A stretch of DNA of 48,831 nucleotides from JALHNF01 sp031972295 (GTDB lineage Bacteria > Patescibacteriota > Minisyncoccia > Phycocordibacterales > UBA5272), in NCBI GenBank assembly GCA_031972295.1, contig DALYEZ010000005.1, positions 1-48,831 on the forward strand, read 5' to 3'. This document shows positions 42,137 to 48,831 of this stretch, piece after piece; positions within the stretch are counted from its first letter, which is position 1; the number at the start of each line of letters is the position of its first letter. The notes under the pieces are model-generated. The model saw only the letters and a program-made list of their open reading frames with translations, searched no databases and was not told the origin of the DNA. Position numbers and translations under genes: made by a program.

Positions 42137-42162
42137 ATGTTTCATTTCCACCTAAGAATACA

Positions 42163-42597
42163 ATGTTAATCGGACAACACGTACATACTTTAGATCCTAA
42201 AAAAAGAATTTCGCTTCCTGCGAAGTTCAGAAAAGAACTTGGAAAAAAAGTAGTGCTTACAAACGGTCTCGATCATTGTATTTTTGTCTACAGTATTAAA
42301 GAGTGGCAGGCGATAGCGTCTAAGCTTGGTAATCTCGGATTCGGTAACGCCAGTACGCGAAGTTTCAATCGATTTTTACTCGGTGGTGCAGAAGAAGTAG
42401 AAATTGATTCAGCAGGACGTATTTTGGTTCCAGAGTTTTTAAAAGACTTTGCAGGACTTCAAGAAAAAGTGATTCTTACTGGTGTACAAAATCGTGTGGA
42501 AATTTGGGATGAAGCACGATGGAGTACCTATGTGAAGAACGTGGCTCAAGAAGCGGACGCATTGGCAGAAAAACTCGGAGAAGTGGGTCTCATCTAG
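42163..42597 (+). CDS. mraZ: Transcriptional regulator MraZ
   Basis: A 144-aa protein with two AbrB-like swapped-hairpin halves: IGQHVHTLDPKKRISLPAKFRKELG at the start and GAEEVEIDSAGRILVPEFLKDFAG in the middle, each holding the D-x-x-x-R-hydrophobic motif. It controls the division and cell wall (dcw) cluster and is normally self-repressing. ATG 42163 gives the family start MLIGQ; the longer frame would swallow the operator repeats. It is followed by rsmH after 3 nt. Confidence 0.95.
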   Translation: MLIGQHVHTLDPKKRISLPAKFRKELGKKVVLTNGLDHCIFVYSIKEWQAIASKLGNLGFGNASTRSFNRFLLGGAEEVEIDSAGRILVPEFLKDFAGLQEKVILTGVQNRVEIWDEARWSTYVKNVAQEADALAEKLGEVGLI

Positions 42598-42600
42598 GGT

Positions 42601-43497
42601 ATGGGACACATTCCAGTTCTTTTACAAGAAACAATAGATCTTCTTCATCCAACACTAGGAAACACAGTGCTTGATTGTACATTCAACCGCGCAGGGCACA
42701 GTGTTGAGCTCGCAAAAAAGATAGGTAAAGAGGGGATACTCATTGGTTTTGATCTTGATCACGTAGCACTTGAGGAAGGAAAAAAAGTTCTTGAAAAAGA
42801 ACTTGGAAAAAATATTCCTCAGGTGATTGTATGTGAAACAAACTTTCGGCACGTCGTAGATGTGCTCAAAGAAAAAAAGATAAAGCATATAGATGTGCTC
42901 CTTGCAGATCTAGGCTTGAGTTCACAAGAGCTCGATATTTCAGGGCGCGGGTTTACGTTTCAAAAAGAAGAACCCCTCCAAATGACACTCTCTTCTCGTC
43001 CAGACGCACTTATTACCGCATACACGGTGGTAAATGAATGGTCGCAGGAAACCATTGTGGATATCTTGAAAGGATTTAGTGATGAGTCATTTGCTGGAAG
43101 AATTGCTCGTAACATTGTTGAAGCACGAGAGGTCAAACCAATTACGACAACAAAACAGCTTGCCGACATTGTGTACCATGCAGTTCCGGTAGCATATAAA
43201 AAAGGAAAGATTCATCCAGCGACAAAAACTTTTCAAGCGATTCGAATGGCAGTCAACGATGAAGTAGGTGCCCTCCAAGAACTTCTTCGCTCTCTCCCTC
43301 AAGTTGTTGCTTCTGGCAGTAGAGTCGGATTTATTTCATTTCACAGCGTCGAAGACAGATTGGTAAAAAATTACTTTAGAGATAACAAAGAAGAGTGGCA
43401 GGCGGTTACAAAAAAACCAGTAACCCCAACGCTTCAGGAAGAAAAAGAAAATCCACGATCACGCAGCGCAAAATTACGAGTTTATATAAAAAAATAA
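42601..43497 (+). CDS. rsmH: 16S rRNA m4C1402 methyltransferase RsmH
   Basis: A 298-aa SAM-dependent methyltransferase that modifies C1402 in the ribosomal P site. The start HIPVLLQETIDLL, the SAM-binding region (VLDCTFNRAGHS, with Asn-Arg where Gly-Gly is common), the DVLLADLGLSSQELD motif, and the end SFHSVEDRLVKNYFR and RSRSAKLRV are typical. Length is near the family's 310. Second gene of the dcw cluster. Confidence 0.95.
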   Translation: MGHIPVLLQETIDLLHPTLGNTVLDCTFNRAGHSVELAKKIGKEGILIGFDLDHVALEEGKKVLEKELGKNIPQVIVCETNFRHVVDVLKEKKIKHIDVLLADLGLSSQELDISGRGFTFQKEEPLQMTLSSRPDALITAYTVVNEWSQETIVDILKGFSDESFAGRIARNIVEAREVKPITTTKQLADIVYHAVPVAYKKGKIHPATKTFQAIRMAVNDEVGALQELLRSLPQVVASGSRVGFISFHSVEDRLVKNYFRDNKEEWQAVTKKPVTPTLQEEKENPRSRSAKLRVYIKK

Positions 43498-43499
43498 TT

Positions 43500-43799
43500 A
43501 TGAAAAAACAGACAATCCAAAATATATTCAGAATACCAACACACACACTCGTGTGGTCACTGTTTGTTTTTTCTACAATTGCGTATTGCGGTACGGTGGG
43601 CATGATTACCTTTGATGTTGTAGGACGCAAGTCGCTTAATCAGGAAGCACAAAAAGTAGCTGCGCTTGTTGCAAAACAAGAAGAAGCGCTTTCGGAAAAA
43701 ACAAAACTTCTTTCTCTTGGTTTTCCAGTGGCTACGCAGTCTCGTGTTGCGGCATACATCGACTCACGAGATGTAACTGCGGTCGGATTTGCGCAATAA
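43500..43799 (+). CDS. FtsL-like small membrane protein
   Basis: A 99-aa bitopic protein between rsmH and ftsI, the normal place of ftsL. A short basic start is followed by a membrane helix (about 17-38) and a heptad-like helix (about 47-75, rich in Ala, Glu, Lys, Leu). The end (SRVAAYIDSRDVTAVGFAQ) resembles no specific motif. FtsL sequences diverge strongly, so the call rests on position, topology and size. The ATG at 43500 follows the rsmH stop by 2 nt. Confidence 0.6.
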   Translation: MKKQTIQNIFRIPTHTLVWSLFVFSTIAYCGTVGMITFDVVGRKSLNQEAQKVAALVAKQEEALSEKTKLLSLGFPVATQSRVAAYIDSRDVTAVGFAQ

Positions 43800-43825
43800 G
43801 GAGAGAGTCTCTACAATGAGCATGC

Positions 43826-45565
43826 ATGGCTCCACGCATATTTGTTTCTTCTATAGATCGAGTTCCGCTTTTTAGTATTGTTGCCACAGTTGTCGTACTT
43901 CTTTTTATTGCTCGTCTCGTATTTATTCAAGGTGTGCAAGGTAAGGAGTATAAAAAGCAAGCAGAGGGACAGTATGTTCCCGTGGTTACCCCAATTTTCA
44001 ACAGAGGGAATATCTTTTTAAAAGCAAAAGGCGGTGAAGAAGTCCCCATTGCTTCGCTCGAAGAATTTTACACCCTTGCAATACAGCCGAATCGAGTGGT
44101 GAGTGTCGATGGACTTCTTGCAGAGTTAACCCAAGCAGAGGTTATTTTTGATGCTAGTCTTATTCGTCAAAAAGCTGCCAAGACAGACGATCCATATGAA
44201 GAAATAGTAAAAGATGTTTCAAAAAAATCAGTTGATATTTTGAAAGAAAAGAAAATATCTGGACTTTTCTTTAATAAAAATTATCGACGAATATATCCAC
44301 AGCAATCAACAGGAAGCCAGGTGGTTGGCTTTGTGGGAAGTGATGGTGCTACCTTTCGTGGACAGTATGGTCTTGAACGTAGCTACGAAGATACCTTAGA
44401 GCGTATTAGTAGCGCACCAATCAATGTGTTTGCAGATGTGTTTTCGGACATTGATGACACGCTCCGTACTAAGGTAAAAAAGGAAGAGGCAGACATTGTA
44501 CTTACCATGGACCCTGTGGCACTCGACACTCTTCACAAAGCGCTTGCGTCGGTACAGGAAAAATGGAGTCCTGAAATGGTTGGTGGAATTATTATGGATC
44601 CAAGAACGGGTAAGATTCTTGCTATGGATTCATTGCCATCGTTTGACCCAAACTCATACGCGGAATATAAAACATCACGTTTTGTAAATCCCAATGTTGA
44701 GTCAGTATTTGAAATGGGCTCGATCATTAAGGCGCTCACTATGGCAGCGGGGATAGATTCAGGCGCGGTAACCCCTGAGACGACATACAACGACAAAGGT
44801 ACTATTGTTTTAAATGGCTATAAGGTGAGTAACTTCGACAAGAAGGCGCGCGGCACTGTTGCAATGCAGGAAGTACTTAATAAGTCATTGAACACCGGAG
44901 TGACGTTTGTAATGCAGCAAATGGGACAGAAAGAATTCGCTCGTTATTTCCGAGAGGTGTATGCGCTCATAGAAAAAACAGGAATAGATTTACCAAATGA
45001 AGTGAATAATTTAGTTAAAAATTTGCAATCTAAAGAAGAGGTAAACTATGCCACTGCGTCTTTCGGACAAGGTATCGCACTTACTCCTATTGCCACCATC
45101 CGTGCGCTTGCTGTGCTTGCAAATGGTGGATATCTCGTAACTCCGTATGTTGCCGACGAGATTTTATATAAAGACGGTACCCGAGAGAAGCTTGTACACA
45201 AAGAGCCTGTGCAGACACTCAAAAAAGAATCAAGTGAAACCATCACTCGAATGCTTGTGCATGTGGTAGACACAGAGCTTGCTCAAGGAAAGCTCTCAAT
45301 GAAAGAGTACGCACTTGCCGCAAAAACAGGTACGGCTGAAATTCCTAAAGCAGGCGGGGGATATCGAGAAGACGCATATCTACACTCGTTCTTTGGCTAC
45401 TACCCAGCTTATGAGCCTCGATTCATCGTTCTCCTGTATCAGGTCTATCCAAAAGGTGGGGCAAGTGCCCAGTATGCTTCCCAGACCCTTACCGCACCAT
45501 TTTTTGACATAGCTCACACTCTTTTGTCTTATTTCTCAGTACCGCCAGACCGAAATAGGGAGTAA
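43826..45565 (+). CDS. ftsI: Septal penicillin-binding protein FtsI (PBP3)
   Basis: A 579-aa class B transpeptidase for septum synthesis. One membrane helix (about 12-33) is followed by the pedestal domain (ITPIFNRGNIF-like start) and the catalytic domain, with Ser299 in MGSIIK, SLN as the second motif and KTGTAEIP as the third. The C-terminus (PPDRNRE) lies just after the domain; there are no PASTA repeats. It sits in the dcw order rsmH, ftsL-like, ftsI, murF. Confidence 0.94.
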   Translation: MAPRIFVSSIDRVPLFSIVATVVVLLFIARLVFIQGVQGKEYKKQAEGQYVPVVTPIFNRGNIFLKAKGGEEVPIASLEEFYTLAIQPNRVVSVDGLLAELTQAEVIFDASLIRQKAAKTDDPYEEIVKDVSKKSVDILKEKKISGLFFNKNYRRIYPQQSTGSQVVGFVGSDGATFRGQYGLERSYEDTLERISSAPINVFADVFSDIDDTLRTKVKKEEADIVLTMDPVALDTLHKALASVQEKWSPEMVGGIIMDPRTGKILAMDSLPSFDPNSYAEYKTSRFVNPNVESVFEMGSIIKALTMAAGIDSGAVTPETTYNDKGTIVLNGYKVSNFDKKARGTVAMQEVLNKSLNTGVTFVMQQMGQKEFARYFREVYALIEKTGIDLPNEVNNLVKNLQSKEEVNYATASFGQGIALTPIATIRALAVLANGGYLVTPYVADEILYKDGTREKLVHKEPVQTLKKESSETITRMLVHVVDTELAQGKLSMKEYALAAKTGTAEIPKAGGGYREDAYLHSFFGYYPAYEPRFIVLLYQVYPKGGASAQYASQTLTAPFFDIAHTLLSYFSVPPDRNRE

Positions 45566-45600
45566 GAAAAAGTGAGGTACAATGGTGTGTATCATTCCTT

Positions 45601-46911
45601 ATGCAATCATTTTTTAAGCCCATTGTTGTATTCTTGTTGCGTGTTCTTGCCCAGGCAACACTCAAGACCTATAAGCCAAAAATAATCGCTGTCACCGGAA
45701 ATATTGGCAAGACCTCAAGCAAAGATGCAATCTTTGCTGCCATCGCCACAACATATTCTGCTCGCAAAAGCTACAAAAGTTTTAACAGTGAAATAGGAGT
45801 GCCACTGACTATCTTAGGTGAAGACAATCAGTGGAGTAATCCATTTGGCTGGCTTGCACTTTTTGTGCGAAGCACGCTCGCACTTGTGGTGCGTGAAGAC
45901 TATCCAACATGGCTCGTGCTCGAAGTTGGCGCCGACGCTCCAGGTGATATTGAAACACTCACCAAGTGGTTGAAGCCAGACATTGCTGTGCTTACCCAGT
46001 TTGGCGAGACTCCAGTGCATATAGAAAACTTCCAAAACAATCGTGATCTTATGATTAAAGAAAAAGCTTTTTTACCACAAGCGCTCAAAAAAGATGGCGT
46101 CTTTGTATATTGTGGTGATGATGCTGATGCAACAAAAATTGCCGAAGACATTTCTCGCACAAAAGTGACATTTGGTTTTCATACAGATAACACCGTTTCG
46201 ATTCATAACGACACATACTTGTACGACAAAAAAGACGAAACAAAAAAAGATATTTCAGGCATGCAGTACGAACTTCATACAAAGGATGGAAAGGTTGTAC
46301 ACATTGAGCGCAAAGGGTACTTAGGACGTGTGTACGCCGCCGCAGGTGCGGCAGCGGGCGCAGTTGCACAAGTGCTTGATGTTGATCTGACACTTCTTGA
46401 TGCTGCGCTTTCTGAATACACTCCAGAATCTGGGCGCATGCGAATCTTAGATGGTGTGAAGGGTGGAATTCTGCTTGATGACACCTACAATGCTGCCCCA
46501 AAGGCCATGAAGCATGCACTCGAGACTCTTCGAGAAATTGAAGCTCGGGGAAAGAAAATAGCAATCTTGGGTGACATGCTTGAGCTCGGCAAACACACTG
46601 AGCGAGTACATAAAGAAATTGGTAAAGATGCAAGTCAGGCAGCACACAAGCTTATTACGGTTGGTATGCGAGCTCGATTTATTGTTGAAGGGGCGCTAAA
46701 TGATGGTATGCACGAAGATAATATTTTCCAGTTTGAAGATTCTCGTAGTGCAGGAAAGTTTGCTGAAAGTTTGATTGAAGAAGGGGATGTGGTGCTTCTT
46801 AAGGCTTCCCAAGGTATTCGTATGGAACGTGCTACAGAAGAACTTCTTGCATATCCAGATATGAAAGACGAGCTTTTGGTGAGGCAAAGTGAGGAGTGGC
46901 GGGAGAGGTAG
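45601..46911 (+). CDS. murF: MurF-type Mur ligase lacking the N-terminal domain
   Basis: A 436-aa ATP-dependent ligase that should add D-Ala-D-Ala to UDP-MurNAc-tripeptide. The P-loop TGNIGKTSS starts at residue 32, versus about 107 in E. coli MurF, so the UDP-binding domain 1 is replaced by a short hydrophobic helix (about 4-20). The Mur core has EVGADAPGDIE and the carbamylated-Lys region IKEKAF. The C-terminal domain has DDTYNAAPKAMKHALETL and ILGDMLELGKHTE, which are typical of MurF. A TACAAT box lies 17 nt before the ATG. Confidence 0.85.
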   Translation: MQSFFKPIVVFLLRVLAQATLKTYKPKIIAVTGNIGKTSSKDAIFAAIATTYSARKSYKSFNSEIGVPLTILGEDNQWSNPFGWLALFVRSTLALVVREDYPTWLVLEVGADAPGDIETLTKWLKPDIAVLTQFGETPVHIENFQNNRDLMIKEKAFLPQALKKDGVFVYCGDDADATKIAEDISRTKVTFGFHTDNTVSIHNDTYLYDKKDETKKDISGMQYELHTKDGKVVHIERKGYLGRVYAAAGAAAGAVAQVLDVDLTLLDAALSEYTPESGRMRILDGVKGGILLDDTYNAAPKAMKHALETLREIEARGKKIAILGDMLELGKHTERVHKEIGKDASQAAHKLITVGMRARFIVEGALNDGMHEDNIFQFEDSRSAGKFAESLIEEGDVVLLKASQGIRMERATEELLAYPDMKDELLVRQSEEWRER

Positions 46912-46922
46912 CTTAGGCTCAC

Positions 46923-46962
46923 AAATTTAAAAACCGCACTTTTCAGACGGTTTTTTAAATTT
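46923..46962. terminator. Terminator between murF and the OLD-family gene
   Basis: AAATTTAAAAACCG (46923-46936) pairs with CGGTTTTTTAAATTT (46948-46962), with one bulged base and an 11-nt loop. A/T runs on both sides allow use from either strand. Confidence 0.8.
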
Positions 46963-47053
46963 ATAAGCGTTCGGCAGATAGAACCGATTTGATTCCTTGC
47001 CTAACAATGTGGATCAGGGTTTTTGTATACCAACTCAACCATTTTCGTGATAC

Positions 47054-48538
47054 TTAAAATTTTGAAAGTTTACTAGAAAAATCTTCTATAAATTTTTTAA
47101 CGATATTTTCATTTTTTTCAGACCACAACTTCCAAACCTTATTTCCAGACCTTCCCCAATGTTTTTTTTGGTTTTTATACCATGTTTTTAGTTTTTCTCT
47201 AGGTCTTTTATCTTGAGTAGTTGTCCCTAGTCTTAATAGATCTTTAAAACAAAATTGCTTTGTATATTTTGAACTAATTTTTGGAAAATCTTCTGGAGGT
47301 GATTCATGCAAAAAGTCATAAATAATCCTATCAGGACCATGGCCCCCGGGTAGACATATTACATTTTCAATGTTTCCGTTGGTTGTGTCACCGTCAAGTA
47401 CAATCAGAGATTTTTTAAAATCTGGGATTTTTCTTTTAGCGATCTCTTTGAGTTCTCCTTCGCCTAGACCTGTAGAAAATATTGTAATATTGCTTTGTAA
47501 AGTACTAGGAAGAATGCATTTGAGCATATCCACCGCCTCTTCATCCTCACAATAAACAAACCGTTTTCTTTGTATTGATTTTAGTGCGTCTGGCCCAAGA
47601 ACAAGTAAGTCTGTTTTTAGTTGTTCAATATTCAAGTCATATTTTGGTTGAATCTTACCGGTACTTTTGTCTAGAAAAATTATTTTAGAATTACTCTTTT
47701 TTTGAGTCTCACTTAAAACTTCAAGTGAGTGTGTTGTATAAAATATCTGCAGGTTAAGTTCTCTAGATTTTCGGTCTAATTTTTCAATAAGCTTGATCTG
47801 AGCTGCGGGAAAAAGACTTGCATCCAACTCGTCAATTAATAATATACCGCCCTGATACTCACTTCCAATAGTATCTCTTAATCGTTTGAAGGATATTAGT
47901 GCAGTTATAATCTGCCCAAGGTTGTCTTGACCAGCAGAATTACCTAAGTGATTATATTGATCGGTATGCGGGGCATAGAAACTCTTATTCTTTGTTGTGA
48001 TTGATTCAGGTCTCACATTTTGGTCAACAATCAATAAAATCTCATTATGAAGATCAATAAATTCCTCCTTCTCTTTTTCTGTTAGTTCGGAAGGGTTACT
48101 TGTAATACCGTCTTCTAGTGCTAAAGGGAAAAGTCGTCCCATACCTAAATAAATAACCGGAAACTTTATTTTCCCGCTTCCTCGCTCACTTTTTCCAACA
48201 CGTATACGAATCGCTTCCTTTTTACCAGATTCTTTTCTGTCATATGAAACAGCTGGAACATCTTTTTTTGTGTCAAACTTTGTATTCCAAATGTGTTCAC
48301 CTGCACTATCATAATCAGGATATGCAAATCTAAATATTTCTGAAAATTCTGTTACAAAATTCCTTCCAGCTAAAGTTTTTAAAGTTTTATCATATGTAAA
48401 AATATGACCAATTAAGCCCAAAATTGAAGTTTTGCTTGTACCATTTTGACCAGCAATAGCGTTTAGTCCTGTAGCAAAATCAATTGATATGTTTTGTAGA
48501 TTTCTAAACTTTTTTACTTCGATTTGAGTAATTTTCAT
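47054..48538 (-). CDS. OLD-family AAA ATPase with TOPRIM nuclease domain
   Basis: A 494-aa protein. The N-terminal ABC-like ATPase half has Walker A GQNGTSKT (30-37), a signature-like SAGQDNLGQ (201-209), Walker B ILLIDELDAS (232-241) and the switch His in TTHS (H270). The C-terminal TOPRIM half has Glu331 in VYCEDEEAV and the Asp pair D382/D384 in IVLDGD. This is the layout of OLD (overcoming lysogenization defect) nucleases and of GajA of Gabija, so a phage-defence or nuclease role is likely. No helicase or other partner gene is next to it within the window. The region looks more AT-rich than its neighbours, suggesting transfer. Confidence 0.82.
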   Translation of the reverse strand: MKITQIEVKKFRNLQNISIDFATGLNAIAGQNGTSKTSILGLIGHIFTYDKTLKTLAGRNFVTEFSEIFRFAYPDYDSAGEHIWNTKFDTKKDVPAVSYDRKESGKKEAIRIRVGKSERGSGKIKFPVIYLGMGRLFPLALEDGITSNPSELTEKEKEEFIDLHNEILLIVDQNVRPESITTKNKSFYAPHTDQYNHLGNSAGQDNLGQIITALISFKRLRDTIGSEYQGGILLIDELDASLFPAAQIKLIEKLDRKSRELNLQIFYTTHSLEVLSETQKKSNSKIIFLDKSTGKIQPKYDLNIEQLKTDLLVLGPDALKSIQRKRFVYCEDEEAVDMLKCILPSTLQSNITIFSTGLGEGELKEIAKRKIPDFKKSLIVLDGDTTNGNIENVICLPGGHGPDRIIYDFLHESPPEDFPKISSKYTKQFCFKDLLRLGTTTQDKRPREKLKTWYKNQKKHWGRSGNKVWKLWSEKNENIVKKFIEDFSSKLSKF

Positions 48539-48733
48539 AATTATAAATCTAAGCTTTCTGTGCTAGCTGTTGAAGGTAACCTTACGGTCGTCGAAGCTTA
48601 CAGCTTTAGTACACCTTTTCCTGTTTTATCGTATCAAAGATTCTCAAAACAGTTTAATTCGTACTTTGTGGTCACAACTCTTTTTCTGTTGAAAAAGGTC
48701 GCGACCCCGCCTCGCGCCAGTCGCGCTCCGGCT
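48539..48733. other. Non-coding gap between OLD gene and tRNA-Glu
   Basis: I see no gene here. It holds an AGCTGT/ACAGCT inverted repeat (about 48565-48605), a small CTTTTTC-TGTT-GAAAAAG hairpin (about 48682-48699), and a GC-rich block (about 48700-48732, CGCGCCAGTCGCGCTCCGGC) that stands out from the AT-rich surroundings. The OLD gene promoter must lie here on the minus strand; a weak TTAAAC-18-TACGAT is the best candidate. Confidence 0.4.
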
Positions 48734-48783
48734 GTCACAAATACAAAAAAGAGCTATCTAAAGCTCTTTTTTGTATTTGTGAC
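48734..48783 (-). terminator. 22-bp palindrome overlapping the tRNA-Glu 3' end
   Basis: A perfect inverted repeat: 22-nt arms (48734-48755 and 48762-48783) around a 6-nt loop. On the minus strand the last four tRNA bases (GTCA) begin the arm, followed by CAAATACAAAAAAGAGCT, with the inner AAGAGCT/AGCTCTT stem and T-run as the terminator core. Same geometry and shared CACAAATACAAAA arm as the tRNA-Lys palindrome. Confidence 0.85.
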
Positions 48784-48831
48784 CCTACGGAGAGTCGAAC
48801 TCCGGTTGACGGATTGAGAACCCGCTGTCCT
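48780..48831 (-). tRNA. tRNA-Glu (CTC), 5' end cut by window edge
   Basis: Minus strand: anticodon stem GCGGG/TCCGT with loop TTCTCAA gives CTC; T-arm CGGAGTTCGACTCTCCG; acceptor 3' strand TAGGGTC and discriminator A at 48780. The 5' part (acceptor 5' strand and most of the D-arm) is outside the window. No CCA tail. Confidence 0.9.

Noticed and set aside
48524..48817. 97-aa open frame across the tRNA-Glu palindrome
   Set aside because: It runs through the palindrome and into the tRNA and overlaps the OLD gene start; no protein-like features.
1..48831. CRISPR array, insertion sequence, integrase or prophage
   Set aside because: No regularly spaced repeats, no transposase or integrase reading frame and no phage structural genes were seen on either strand.

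Overview
This window reads as a stretch of chromosome from a member of the Candidate Phyla Radiation (Patescibacteria), most likely Parcubacteria-like. This is inferred from the set of trimmed housekeeping proteins, not from a 16S gene, which is absent here. The signs are: a short RpoB (1074 aa) without the large lineage insertions; RF2, UvrC, Obg, MurF and ProRS copies that lack domains usual in model bacteria; tRNA genes with no encoded CCA; very few Shine-Dalgarno sequences; and MreB, MurA, MurF and penicillin-binding-protein genes showing that the cell builds or remodels peptidoglycan. TGA is an ordinary stop here: an RF2 gene is present, tRNA-Trp has anticodon CCA, and the mreC gene ends in TGA.

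Layout. 1-5.5 kb: partial tRNA-Tyr, two unknown membrane or exported proteins, rpmG with a terminator, tRNA-Trp leading into an NTF2-like protein, a membrane protein and AlkD, then convergent miaA, divergent ahpC, and a small unknown gene. 5.5-10.7 kb: tRNA-Thr, tRNA-Leu running straight into prfB, then ftsE-ftsX, pyrG, a small Cys-rich membrane protein, a cupin, and tRNA-Lys. 10.7-22 kb: a 325-bp non-coding leader region with a textbook promoter, followed by a compact information-processing operon rpoB-rpoC-dnaG-rpoD-obg. 22-30 kb: a short uvrC, nrdA-nrdB behind a promoter carrying a DnaA-box-like site, a decayed D-Ala-D-Ala-ligase-like gene, and a PriA homologue on the opposite strand that has lost its helicase motifs. 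30-40 kb: murA-mreB-holB, frr-rseP-proS, then a second mreB followed by mreC, a 47-codon gene in the mreD position, and mrdA (PBP2). 40-47 kb: greA, lysS, and a short dcw cluster mraZ-rsmH-ftsL-like-ftsI-murF, preceded by phased GTGG repeats that look like MraZ operators. 47-48.8 kb: a solitary OLD-family AAA/TOPRIM nuclease gene next to a partial tRNA-Glu.

How the genes work together. Most of the window serves growth: transcription (rpoB, rpoC, rpoD, greA), replication (dnaG, holB, nrdAB, priA-like), translation (prfB, frr, lysS, proS, rpmG, miaA, tRNAs), and envelope growth and division (ftsEX, mreB x2, mreC, mrdA, murA, murF, ftsI, mraZ, rsmH). The only gene with a clear accessory or defence flavour is the OLD-family nuclease.

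Most unusual structures. (a) Two tRNA genes, Lys and Glu, end inside near-perfect 22-bp palindromes of identical geometry that share a CACAAATACAAAA arm. (b) Two tRNA-to-mRNA junctions have the same 8-nt spacer, CATTCTAT or CATTGTAT, before ATG. (c) Several genes have a -10 box 6-8 nt before the start codon, suggesting leaderless mRNAs. No CRISPR array, insertion sequence, integrase or multi-gene novel defence cassette was seen.
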